Positions 33,207-41,385 of a stretch of 64,000 nucleotides of DNA are shown here, one piece after another. The position numbers and the translations under genes were made by a program. This DNA is from CAZEAC01 sp964510065 (lineage in GTDB: Bacteria > Bdellovibrionota_C > UBA2361 > CAIXSY01): positions 26,844 through 90,843 of the forward strand of contig CAZEAC010000004.1 of assembly GCA_964510065.1 (NCBI GenBank), in the 5' to 3' direction. The notes under the pieces are model-generated. The model saw nothing but the letters and a program-made list of their open reading frames with translations. It ran no database searches and was not told the origin of the DNA. Positions within the stretch are counted from its first letter, which is position 1; each line of letters begins with the position of its first letter.

Positions 33207-35834
33207 ATGCCTTTGACCTCACAGATTCCCCAAGTGTGCTCAGCGCCCATTCTAAGTAAGGAAGCGCGCACCGAGTATCGCGCGGCTGTTTGGCAGAACA
33301 TGTTGCGTGCGGTTGCAATTGAGGCGCGGGATACGGTGGTTGAACTTTGTCCTGGCCAATCTGAGAAAGTGGGACGCGCACTCGCAAGATGTCAGTTCGA
33401 AGGCCGGCTCTTCGTAATCGAACCGATCCGCTCGCTTGGTCAAGCCATTGCGAAGCGCTATCGCGAGCTCCTTCCGCAAGCGCATATTGAGCACTTGCCT
33501 TTGAGCGTGCAAGAGCTTACTTCGAATGGCCTTCGTGGTGTGGACTTTGTGCTATCTAATCATCCGTTGGATGACATGCTCCTTGCCGCTTCTATTCCTC
33601 AGCATAAATGGAGCGAGCTTTGGGAACATGCGTACAAGAATCCCGAAGAGGCTGCCCTTCGTGTACATAGCTGTTGGAAGTGGCTGCGTGCTCAAGAAAA
33701 GAAACTCTTAGTGGCGAAGCAGTCAGTGATTGAAGATCTAGTCAAGCTTAGAGAAAGGTTGCGGCCACGAAACTTACTTATCTATCAGTATCCGAGCAGC
33801 ACTTTGGCGGCGCATCAGCTCCACTCGCTCGATGGAGTCGCCTCGGAGCTTCTCTCAAGCTTACGGAGGAGAATCGGCGCAAAACATGATTGCTGGAATG
33901 GTGCGATTCGCCGGATTGACCAAGATCCTGGGCACTGGTTAATAGCCGAGCGATCCACTCGGAGGTATTCACCGAGCGCGTCTGTTCCCTGTGCCGTCTC
34001 TAGGCTTGGCCACGAGATGTTCATGAAAGTGCAAGCGCACATTCATCCTTCGCGCGAAGATTCGAGTTTGGTTGTTGACCCAGAGTTTTCAGCTCTTTAC
34101 GGAAATGGCCTAATTTCGCGGTATGCGACATTTGATCTCATGGCACAAGCTCATCGAAAGCGTGAGACAGAATCGGTCTTTGTCGACTACCAATGCGATC
34201 CGAGCGGAGTCGCACTTGGGAATGACGCGGGATCAGGCCGCGCCGCGTACGCGGGAGCTCATTTCAATATAAAGGGGATCGGGCGCACCCCATTTGTGAG
34301 GTCGAAGTCTTCCTCCGTGCATGGAACCGGGCGTCTAAACCTTATGAAGGGCTTTTGGGAGATGCTGCTTGGAAACACCGTACGCCGACACTTCTGGTGC
34401 GGTGGCACCGCAATAGTTGGGCTTGAGTTCGGCCGAAATACTTTTCGGTTTAAGGGGGAAGAATGGCTGGTAGCGAAGGCAGTTCGCGAAGACAAAGGAA
34501 CACTTGATCGACCAACGCATCTGCTGCAGGGCAGCGCCAAGATCCGAAATTTCAACATAAGGCAATTTGCGCGCGATCTTGGAAGGCTTGATGCCGACCA
34601 GTTTACTGAGCGAATTCTGCATAATGCATGGTCTCCAGGAAACTTCTCGCTCGCAGGCCAGTTAATTGATTTTGATACGGGATCGGCGGTTGCAACACGC
34701 GCGCCGCATTTCTCTTACAATGCAAAGTATCCTGCGGTGCTCTTTGGTCTCGAAGGAGAGGGGAAGCTCATGACGCTAATGCTTCTTCGTGAGCATTGTA
34801 AAAATATCTCGGAAGCTTCAGACGTCCTCCTTTTGAGGGAGTTTGAAGAAGCTAAGCGTGCACAGCTCGAATTAGGAATTCTTCGTCTTTTGGGAATATC
34901 TGGGCCAGATCAGATGGTAGTCCGTGCGGCACTTGGAGCAGAACTGTCGGCACTTACTTCGATCGTTACGCAGAGCGCCGGGTTGATCTATCCAAATTTG
35001 AGAGCACTCAATCTCATGAGCATGGAAAGAAGTCCGGCGCTGTTTGACTACTCAAAGCTGTTTCGGTTTCTGCCCCCTTTCTTTCACTTTTATAGGGAAC
35101 AATCGCAATTATTGCAGCGAGGCTTCGCACTTGTTTTTCGGGAGGGAAGTTTTGAGCGGCTAGAGTCGGAGAAGCTCTCGATGCGAGCTCGTGGAATGCT
35201 CTTGAAATGGAATGTAATCTTGAACCACTTGGATTTAGCCAGTGCGAAACGAAATGCAATCAAGTGCGTGGAACTTGTTCTAGAGATTCTAGAAGGGTGT
35301 GAGAGGCTTACGCTCACCTCAACTCCACTGTCGCGAGCAATTGCGGCATATCGTGCGAATGAGGACCGGCATTATCTGATGATAGGCTCGATGCGGCGAT
35401 TTCTTGAAGACCTCGATCATCGTGCGCGTGATCGGAAAATTACGGCTCTACAGCTCCAAGAGCTCGCCAATGTATTCTTCCGTGCGAATGATCGGCGCAT
35501 AGTTCCTGACAGGAGCACTGAGTATGCGGTCGATTTACGCATTTTCCGAGAGGGATACTTTGAGCGAATTGTGGATCGGCAAGGTGTTGTTCGTGATCGA
35601 TTTGTGTGGCTTTCTGGAAATCGCAGTCGAGTAGTACCGAAAGGCTCACTCATTGTTTCTGGAGAAGCTGAGCGTTGCGAATTGAAGCGAGTATCGGAGC
35701 GTAGTTTTATCTCAAAGCCGTACTCGATGGATAAGATTCTTGAACGTGCAGGGAAAGAGAGCTTTTCAGATCGGAGTGAGTTGCATTGTTGCGGCAAGAG
35801 CTTCGAGCTCCATTCAATCTTAAACGGAGGTTAG
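33207..35834 (+). CDS. Methyltransferase-like and SelO-like pseudokinase fusion
   Basis: This 875-residue protein has no family I know as a whole. Residues about 40-130 look like a Rossmann methyltransferase: VVELCPGQSEKVG, an acidic end VIEP, and DFVLSNHPLDDML where class I enzymes have their NPPF-like motif. Residues about 335-510 resemble SelO/UPF0061, a pseudokinase that AMPylates proteins: GSGRA, then FNIKGIGRTPFVR (SelO LKGAGRTPYSR), and SPGNFSLAGQLIDFD (SelO NTDNMSILG..IDYG). The Asp before Asn is replaced by Gly but the metal-type Asp488 is kept. The last 350 residues are unassigned. Gene 35836 follows by one base. Confidence 0.55.
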   Translation: MPLTSQIPQVCSAPILSKEARTEYRAAVWQNMLRAVAIEARDTVVELCPGQSEKVGRALARCQFEGRLFVIEPIRSLGQAIAKRYRELLPQAHIEHLPLSVQELTSNGLRGVDFVLSNHPLDDMLLAASIPQHKWSELWEHAYKNPEEAALRVHSCWKWLRAQEKKLLVAKQSVIEDLVKLRERLRPRNLLIYQYPSSTLAAHQLHSLDGVASELLSSLRRRIGAKHDCWNGAIRRIDQDPGHWLIAERSTRRYSPSASVPCAVSRLGHEMFMKVQAHIHPSREDSSLVVDPEFSALYGNGLISRYATFDLMAQAHRKRETESVFVDYQCDPSGVALGNDAGSGRAAYAGAHFNIKGIGRTPFVRSKSSSVHGTGRLNLMKGFWEMLLGNTVRRHFWCGGTAIVGLEFGRNTFRFKGEEWLVAKAVREDKGTLDRPTHLLQGSAKIRNFNIRQFARDLGRLDADQFTERILHNAWSPGNFSLAGQLIDFDTGSAVATRAPHFSYNAKYPAVLFGLEGEGKLMTLMLLREHCKNISEASDVLLLREFEEAKRAQLELGILRLLGISGPDQMVVRAALGAELSALTSIVTQSAGLIYPNLRALNLMSMERSPALFDYSKLFRFLPPFFHFYREQSQLLQRGFALVFREGSFERLESEKLSMRARGMLLKWNVILNHLDLASAKRNAIKCVELVLEILEGCERLTLTSTPLSRAIAAYRANEDRHYLMIGSMRRFLEDLDHRARDRKITALQLQELANVFFRANDRRIVPDRSTEYAVDLRIFREGYFERIVDRQGVVRDRFVWLSGNRSRVVPKGSLIVSGEAERCELKRVSERSFISKPYSMDKILERAGKESFSDRSELHCCGKSFELHSILNGG

Positions 35835-35835
35835 G

Positions 35836-36609
35836 GTGCAAAGTCAGCGAAATGCAATTTCGCTCCGTCCGGACTCTCTCGAGGCCTGGTCGAAGGCGAT
35901 TATAGCTGCGGGAATAAGGCTCGAGTCACGTAATTTATTTGAAAGTAAAGCCAGTCGCTATGAAAGACTGCGTGCCTGGGGGCTCCTTAAGACTCCCTGC
36001 CTTACTTTGACCGTACATGAGTTCCTCACGGCACCAAGAAAATATCTCGAATTGGTACCAGGTGCCAAGCTTATTCCCTTTCTCGAGCCGGCTTATATGG
36101 CCGGTACCTGTCAACATTTTTCAAGTCGACCAATTTTAAGGGAGCATTTCGTAGCCGCGCTTCGCAGGGCAACTCAGGGCCTTACGCGGAGGCATTGTAG
36201 TATTACTTTTCTGAAAGCATTCGATATCTTGTGTAATGGAAATATCATTGTAAGGAAGGACGCCGACCTTTATGCGGAATTCGTTGTAGGCGCACGGAGC
36301 CCATCCCAGCAAAACGTTGAAATCGGTTGTATCGTACGGCGCGATCCCTTCCTTGGGATTCTACGCTACAGTTCTAAGAATCTAGAATTGCGGGGACGCA
36401 TTTATGATTTGATTTCGAGTCTACCGAAACGTGGGCCACGAAATGTGTATCTTCCGGGGTATTATGAAGTGGCGCTTGGGCATGATAAGGAAAATGATGT
36501 GGAGATTCCGCTTTTTTATGATTTCCGACAAGGGAGCGCCTTTATTAGTCCTGCGCTGCCTTGCGCAACGACGACTCTATTGCCGGCCACTGCTCAAGCA
36601 GTAACTTGA
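35836..36609 (+). CDS. Unknown partner of the SelO-like fusion
   Basis: The 257-residue frame starts with GTG one base after the previous stop, after a GGAGG site placed within the end of the upstream gene, so both are translationally coupled. The product is mixed alpha/beta with no motif, signal peptide or membrane segment that I recognise. A segment such as LIPFLEPAYMAGTCQHF and the final VEIPLFYDFRQGSAF look structured. Its end overlaps the convergent DHH gene by 65 bases. The tight linkage suggests it works with the fusion protein. Confidence 0.7.
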   Translation: MQSQRNAISLRPDSLEAWSKAIIAAGIRLESRNLFESKASRYERLRAWGLLKTPCLTLTVHEFLTAPRKYLELVPGAKLIPFLEPAYMAGTCQHFSSRPILREHFVAALRRATQGLTRRHCSITFLKAFDILCNGNIIVRKDADLYAEFVVGARSPSQQNVEIGCIVRRDPFLGILRYSSKNLELRGRIYDLISSLPKRGPRNVYLPGYYEVALGHDKENDVEIPLFYDFRQGSAFISPALPCATTTLLPATAQAVT

Positions 36610-37828
36610 CGATCCTGTCGATCGGAAGCTTACGCGAGTTAATTTTGCCAAGCACTACCTCTTGCCTTCCATAGAGGCTTTGTGGCTCGCCGATATCGCC
36701 GAGCGCTTCGTTTAAGCGCCGCATGAGCGGGATCATGTTAAAGGTTGCCGACCGTAATTCGCCATGCCGCGGAAAGCGAACTGAAATAACGAGCATATCA
36801 CGGTAAAGTCGGACGTGGATTGGCGCATCAAAGCAGTACTGTCCGGCGCTCTCCATCAGCCAGTCATAAATTAGAAAATCGTGATCGAGCCTCTTGGAAA
36901 ATCCAGTGTTCTCAGCCATAAGAGCGATTTTTCCTGAGGGGTGCTGGTCGTCAACGCCGATGACTTCGGTTACCTCAAGAGCCCTATCGTGAATTACCCT
37001 CAGCCTCTCAAAAGCGCGCGCTGATAAGCTGAGCGTTAACGCGGTCGGCTCCTTTCGAGAGTGATAATTCTCAAGCAAATGGCGGAACCATTGATTGACA
37101 ATACGCAGATAAATATTGTGCACGGCATATTGGTTGAAGATGGATGGAGTGCCGTCCTTGGCATCGACAAAGACGCCACGAATTGAGTCGGCATCAAGTT
37201 CAAGAAGTTTCTTTCCGGTAACTCTTTCAACAAATCGGCCCTTTTCGTCGGTAATCAGCTGGAGAATTGCGAAGCAGAGGTGTTGGTAGTTTTCCAATTG
37301 TTTAAATTGTAGAGATTGGTCAAAGCGCTCTTCACCAAAGAGTGCAAAGTCGGAGTAATTCGCGGTCAACGAGAGAAGTTGGGAGGCAGCAGTAGCTTCC
37401 ATGTGGTGAGTTACTGCATAAAAAGAGAGGAGGGCGTCGGGATCTAAATTTTGAGAATTAGTAAAGCAAGCGGCGTCGGTGCTCAGAAAACCATCGCGTT
37501 CAAGTTCTGGAATCTGTTTAATGAGTCGCGGAAAGGTTGCCTGCTTGGTGTCGTCACCAAAGTGGCCGTGATGGTCGACGACACGCAGCCAACTTCGATT
37601 GGCAAGAAGAAATTTCAACGCCTCTTCGCGTGAGACTCTGGAGAAGGGGTTGTTGTCTAAAATAAGAAACTTTCGGTTATCAAATTCTGAATGAAGTGTC
37701 TGCAGGCCCTCGATGGTCATCCCGCCGTCGGGAACAATAAATATGGCTGAGCCGCGCCGAACCGGCAGCTGCTCAGCCTTTAGCTTCCTTTGCTGCACTG
37801 TATGAGTAGTCACGCCTACACTCATCAC
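36545..37828 (-). CDS. DHH-type phosphoesterase-like protein
   Basis: A VVDHHGHF motif with D85-H86-H87 marks a DHH/RecJ-superfamily protein, whose members are metal-dependent phosphoesterases acting on nucleic acids, nucleotides or pyrophosphate. A further acidic motif NLDPDALLSFYAVTHHME lies around residues 127-143, after the DHH motif, while in typical members an HxxPDxDA motif precedes it; the order could be circularly different. Residues 28-45 (AIFIVPDGGMTIEGL) may be another metal motif. The C-terminal half would hold the substrate-binding domain. It overlaps its neighbour convergently. Confidence 0.65.
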   Translation of the reverse strand: MMSVGVTTHTVQQRKLKAEQLPVRRGSAIFIVPDGGMTIEGLQTLHSEFDNRKFLILDNNPFSRVSREEALKFLLANRSWLRVVDHHGHFGDDTKQATFPRLIKQIPELERDGFLSTDAACFTNSQNLDPDALLSFYAVTHHMEATAASQLLSLTANYSDFALFGEERFDQSLQFKQLENYQHLCFAILQLITDEKGRFVERVTGKKLLELDADSIRGVFVDAKDGTPSIFNQYAVHNIYLRIVNQWFRHLLENYHSRKEPTALTLSLSARAFERLRVIHDRALEVTEVIGVDDQHPSGKIALMAENTGFSKRLDHDFLIYDWLMESAGQYCFDAPIHVRLYRDMLVISVRFPRHGELRSATFNMIPLMRRLNEALGDIGEPQSLYGRQEVVLGKINSRKLPIDRIVKLLLEQWPAIESSLRKAAQD

Positions 37829-38140
37829 AGTAATACTAACAGAATCTCAAACCTTATCCTAACCGGCTTTGAGGTAGCAGCTTCTTTTCGGAAGAGGGGG
37901 ATTTTGGAGACACGTCGACGTTTCTAGCGAGAGGCTAGATTTCGACAAGTTCTCTCAATGAGTGAACTGATTCCTTTCGGCATTTTCGGGCCTCGCGCAT
38001 CACAGTGTCCCGTTTTCGCTAATCACGGGCGAATGAGGCGGTCTTGGTACCCTCCAAACCAGCCGTAAGAATGTATGGCACTTCAGTATTCGTGGAATCG
38101 CGAAGAAAGTTTCGTTAAAACTTAGCGAGACACTGGGTTT
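37829..38140. other. Intergenic stretch with compound hairpin
   Basis: These 312 bases between the DHH gene start and the pyruvate kinase end hold no gene. A compound stem-loop is visible: GTCGA (37914-37918) and CTAGC (37924-37928) pair with GCTAG (37934-37938) and TCGAC (37942-37946). Nothing else stands out. Confidence 0.55.
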
Positions 38141-39601
38141 CTACGCGAAGCTCATCTCTTTAACTTCCACGACGCTTGTCGCGCCTGGAGTATTTACCAG
38201 CATTCCGCCGGTGATAATTGCCAGAGACTTATTAGGAAGCTGTTCGCGCTTCTGTACGATCTTCAGCGCAGCATTGATCTCTTCTTCATGGTTATTGCCG
38301 CTTTCGCAAAGAATTGGCTGCACTCCCCAGTTAAGGCACATGCGCCGAATGGTGGTCTCGCGCCCCGATACACCGTAGAGCGGCTGCTGTGGGCGATATT
38401 TCGCGATAAGCCTCGCCGAAAGTCCGGTTTCCGTGCAGGCAATTACCGCTTGGGCTTCAACTTTCACCGCAGCTGCGCAGGCTGCATACGCCACCGCATC
38501 TGGGACCGCCGAGCGGTCGCCATGACGCAAGCGCAGTTTATATTCATCAAAATTAAAGTCGAGCTCTGTTTCGCGAGCGACACGATCGAGCACTTTGACA
38601 CATTCAACGGGATGCTCCCCGATGGTCGTTTCTTCCGAAAGCATGACTGCGTCAGCACCACTTATCACCGCCGTGGCGACGTCCGATACTTCGGCACGAG
38701 TTGGGCGTACCGCAGTTATCATCGAATGCAGCATCTGCGTGGCAACTATTACTGGCTTGCCGCGTGAGTTCGCACCTTCGATCAGGAGCTTTTGTACCCG
38801 CGGGACTCTTTCTACCGGAAGCTCGAGACCCAGGTCGCCGCGGGCAACCATTAAGCCGTCAGCGGTGTCTAAGATCTCTTTGATATTATCGAGAGCACTG
38901 CGTCGTTCAATTTTTGCAATAATCGGGATATCGCCGCCTGATTTGGTGATGACATCGCGGACCATCAATATGTCCTGCGCGTTCTGCACGAAGGAGATCG
39001 CCACATAATCTACTTTATGTTGAATGCCAAACGCCAAGTCTTTGAAGTCTTTGGTCGTTGCCGCGGGAAGTGAGATGGCACTTTCAGGGAAAGCGATACC
39101 AACTCGTGATCGGATTCGGCCGCCTTTAACGATGCGACATACCACTGCCTCTTTGGTAACTTTCTCCGCGGTAAGTGCGAGAATGCCATCCGCAAGTAAA
39201 ACCGGCTGTCCAGGTGTTAATACCTCGGTTGGATTGACTGTCTCCACGTATACACACTTGCCGGTAGATTTCGATCCGTTGGCAAAACGAAGCTCAATGG
39301 TGTCGTTGTCTTGAATCGTTGCATAATCACCCTCGACCTCGGTAATGCGAATCTTTGGGCCTGAGAGATCTTGAAGCACCGCTACGGGCATTTGGATTTC
39401 ATGAGATACCTTTCTTATCGTCTCGAGCGAGGTGCGGTGAATATCATGACTACCGTGAGAAAAATTCAGTCGAAACACATTTACTCCGGCCTGAATTAGC
39501 TCGCGAATCTTCTCTGGGCTGCTCGATGCGGGACCTACAGTAGCGACAATCTTTGTTCGGCGTCGAGCGGTTGGGGGAGAATATATGAATGAGTTGCTCA
39601 T
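38141..39601 (-). CDS. pyk: Pyruvate kinase
   Basis: Pyruvate kinase makes ATP and pyruvate from phosphoenolpyruvate at the end of glycolysis. The 486-residue product shows TKIVATVGPASSSPEKI, FRLNFSHGSHDIH, the active-site signature IIAKIERRSALDNI and MVARGDLGLELP, ending with the alpha/beta C-domain. The start overlaps by four bases (ATGA) the stop of the adenosine-deaminase-like gene upstream, so the two form an operon. Length and motifs are normal. Confidence 0.96.
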   Translation of the reverse strand: MSNSFIYSPPTARRRTKIVATVGPASSSPEKIRELIQAGVNVFRLNFSHGSHDIHRTSLETIRKVSHEIQMPVAVLQDLSGPKIRITEVEGDYATIQDNDTIELRFANGSKSTGKCVYVETVNPTEVLTPGQPVLLADGILALTAEKVTKEAVVCRIVKGGRIRSRVGIAFPESAISLPAATTKDFKDLAFGIQHKVDYVAISFVQNAQDILMVRDVITKSGGDIPIIAKIERRSALDNIKEILDTADGLMVARGDLGLELPVERVPRVQKLLIEGANSRGKPVIVATQMLHSMITAVRPTRAEVSDVATAVISGADAVMLSEETTIGEHPVECVKVLDRVARETELDFNFDEYKLRLRHGDRSAVPDAVAYAACAAAVKVEAQAVIACTETGLSARLIAKYRPQQPLYGVSGRETTIRRMCLNWGVQPILCESGNNHEEEINAALKIVQKREQLPNKSLAIITGGMLVNTPGATSVVEVKEMSFA

Positions 39602-40842
39602 GGTTTATCTCGTCTTGGTAAAAAGCTGCATTCGTCGGCATTTTTTAGTGCTCGAAGCACCTGCTCTTCGGTGGCGACGCCATTACTAAGAAGCAGGATT
39701 AACTCTTCGGCCAGGCTATTTACCTGAAGCGACGGTGCGTCAGTTGAAAATGTGTATTTGATTCCAAATGTATCGAGTGTCTCTATTATACGTCCATACT
39801 CGGCGATGTCGCTGACTGCTCGGGTAAGCAGATTCGACTTCACACAAAGCTCGCAAACGATATCGCGTTCCTGAAGTAGCTTCAACCCTCGGTCGTCTTT
39901 ATTCGCCCAATACGCCCTAAAGGCGACTATAGGATGGGCGACGCGGTGTGGCTCGAGCGTTTCTACGGTCTTCACAAAGGTATCCAAGTCAACGTGTGGG
40001 GTCTCACCGACATGAATAGTCCGCCCCAGCCCATTTCCCGCTTCGTCGAATATAAGCTTCATCTCCTTGAGTTTGCGCTCGGAATTTAATGGATTAACGG
40101 ATTCTGGACCGGCAAGATCCACGCCGATAATTTTGTCGGTTTTTTCCCGCCACATACGGATCTTATTAGCCAGGATCATATTCGCTTCAAAGGTCATGTC
40201 TCGGCCAAAGCAGAAAAGCAGCCCAGATTGCAGTTTGTTCTTAAAAGCGATCTCGACTTCTTCCACCGCGGAGCATGCCGATTTGATCACTCGGTCCACA
40301 TCGTAAAGCCCTGCATGACGGCCCTTTAGAAAAACCGCACCGGTTCGTTTCATCGGATTCATCCGCAGCTCTAATCGACCGATAGTAAATAGCGGGGTAG
40401 GTGAGCCGCCTTCGCCTCCGGGCCCAAGGTGAATCATGCCGCCAGTGCGGTAAGCACGATGAATTGCAATAATTATACTCTCGCGTACTGCAGTCGGCCC
40501 GGATTGGATCAGCTCGACCTTGTCGTAGACCTCGAGGTAGGTGTCGAGATCTTTCACGTCAGTGTCGGAGATTTTCAGGAGGTTAATGAAATCCTCGTAG
40601 CCACTGCCCATGCCGCGAATTCCGCGCTCGATTGCGATCTCCCAGAGGCGGTAGATCGGAACAGATCCGCCCAGGTGCACATGCACTTCCGTCACATTCT
40701 TAGGCCAAGCTATTGCGGCCCAACGAGCGTCCTCGGCTTCTTCGCGGGCGCTTGGAATAGGCTGCTTTGGGGGGCTCTTTTTTGATTTTTTTTCAGCGTT
40801 CATTCGGGTTTGGAGAAACTTACGCGAGAGAGCGCTCATCAT
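39598..40842 (-). CDS. Adenosine-deaminase-like amidohydrolase
   Basis: The 414-residue protein belongs to the adenosine/AMP deaminase family. The zinc motif HVHLGGS near residue 54 replaces HTHLDG; GVDLAGPE, the IHVGE motif with the catalytic glutamate, VAHPIV and the STDAPSL end (for STDDP) follow in order. The second metal-site Asp is kept but the next one is Ala, so the substrate may differ from adenosine. The N-terminal 40 residues are Lys- and Ser-rich; an inner ATG at 40803 may be the true start. It is co-transcribed with pyk. Confidence 0.82.
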   Translation of the reverse strand: MMSALSRKFLQTRMNAEKKSKKSPPKQPIPSAREEAEDARWAAIAWPKNVTEVHVHLGGSVPIYRLWEIAIERGIRGMGSGYEDFINLLKISDTDVKDLDTYLEVYDKVELIQSGPTAVRESIIIAIHRAYRTGGMIHLGPGGEGGSPTPLFTIGRLELRMNPMKRTGAVFLKGRHAGLYDVDRVIKSACSAVEEVEIAFKNKLQSGLLFCFGRDMTFEANMILANKIRMWREKTDKIIGVDLAGPESVNPLNSERKLKEMKLIFDEAGNGLGRTIHVGETPHVDLDTFVKTVETLEPHRVAHPIVAFRAYWANKDDRGLKLLQERDIVCELCVKSNLLTRAVSDIAEYGRIIETLDTFGIKYTFSTDAPSLQVNSLAEELILLLSNGVATEEQVLRALKNADECSFLPRRDKP

Positions 40843-40900
40843 ACAAGTAACTGAGTAGTGTTATATTTATAAGTCATTGAAAGAATTGCGTATTATTTCT

Positions 40901-41374
40901 ATGAACCAGAAGCCGAAGTACCTCTCAAAAACCGTTCCCTTTGGTGGCAAGGAGCTAAAGCTCTTTAGTATCGATGGGCTGACCTGGTCGACACGCAAAG
41001 ACGAGTTACTGGTGATTAAAGAGCGCCATGATGCAGAAAAGGTTACTGCGGCCCAGTTAAAGGGAGAACCTGGCGAATCAGGCAGTATTGCCACGACGAA
41101 ACCCACAAAGCGACTCTTCTCGCCAAGATTTCAGGGCCAACAACAGCCGCAGGCGGGACAGCCAAATAATGGCGTTCCCGCGCAGAGCGTGCCAACCGCA
41201 CAGCCCGGCGCGAAGAAGGATCTCGCTAAAAAACCCACGATGCAGCCGAAGGTGTCGGCCGCCCCGGCAGCTGTGGCGAAAAAGCCAGCTCCAAAAGCCA
41301 CCAAAGCAGCGCCAAAGGCTCGTAGCTCGGCAAAGCCAAAAAAAACAGTCAAATCGAAGCGGGCTGCCGCGTAG
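40901..41374 (+). CDS. Basic, histone-H1-like tail protein
   Basis: I start at ATG 40901 (MNQKPKYLSKTVPF) rather than at a TTG 24 bases earlier. Residues 1-60 form a small, probably folded domain (GGKELKLFSIDGLTWSTRKDELLVIKERH). From about residue 90 on the protein is Lys, Ala and Pro-rich like eukaryotic H1 tails and bacterial nucleoid proteins (AAPKARSSAKPKKTVKSKR). It may bind DNA or RNA. The function is otherwise unknown. Confidence 0.65.
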   Translation: MNQKPKYLSKTVPFGGKELKLFSIDGLTWSTRKDELLVIKERHDAEKVTAAQLKGEPGESGSIATTKPTKRLFSPRFQGQQQPQAGQPNNGVPAQSVPTAQPGAKKDLAKKPTMQPKVSAAPAAVAKKPAPKATKAAPKARSSAKPKKTVKSKRAAA

Positions 41375-41385
41375 AGAAAAAGATG

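Noticed and set aside
35014..35797. Several reverse-strand frames inside the SelO-like gene
   Set aside because: They are shadows of the 875-codon frame, without start context or protein features.
38288..38767. + strand frame of 159 codons
   Set aside because: Antisense to pyruvate kinase; the composition is not protein-like.
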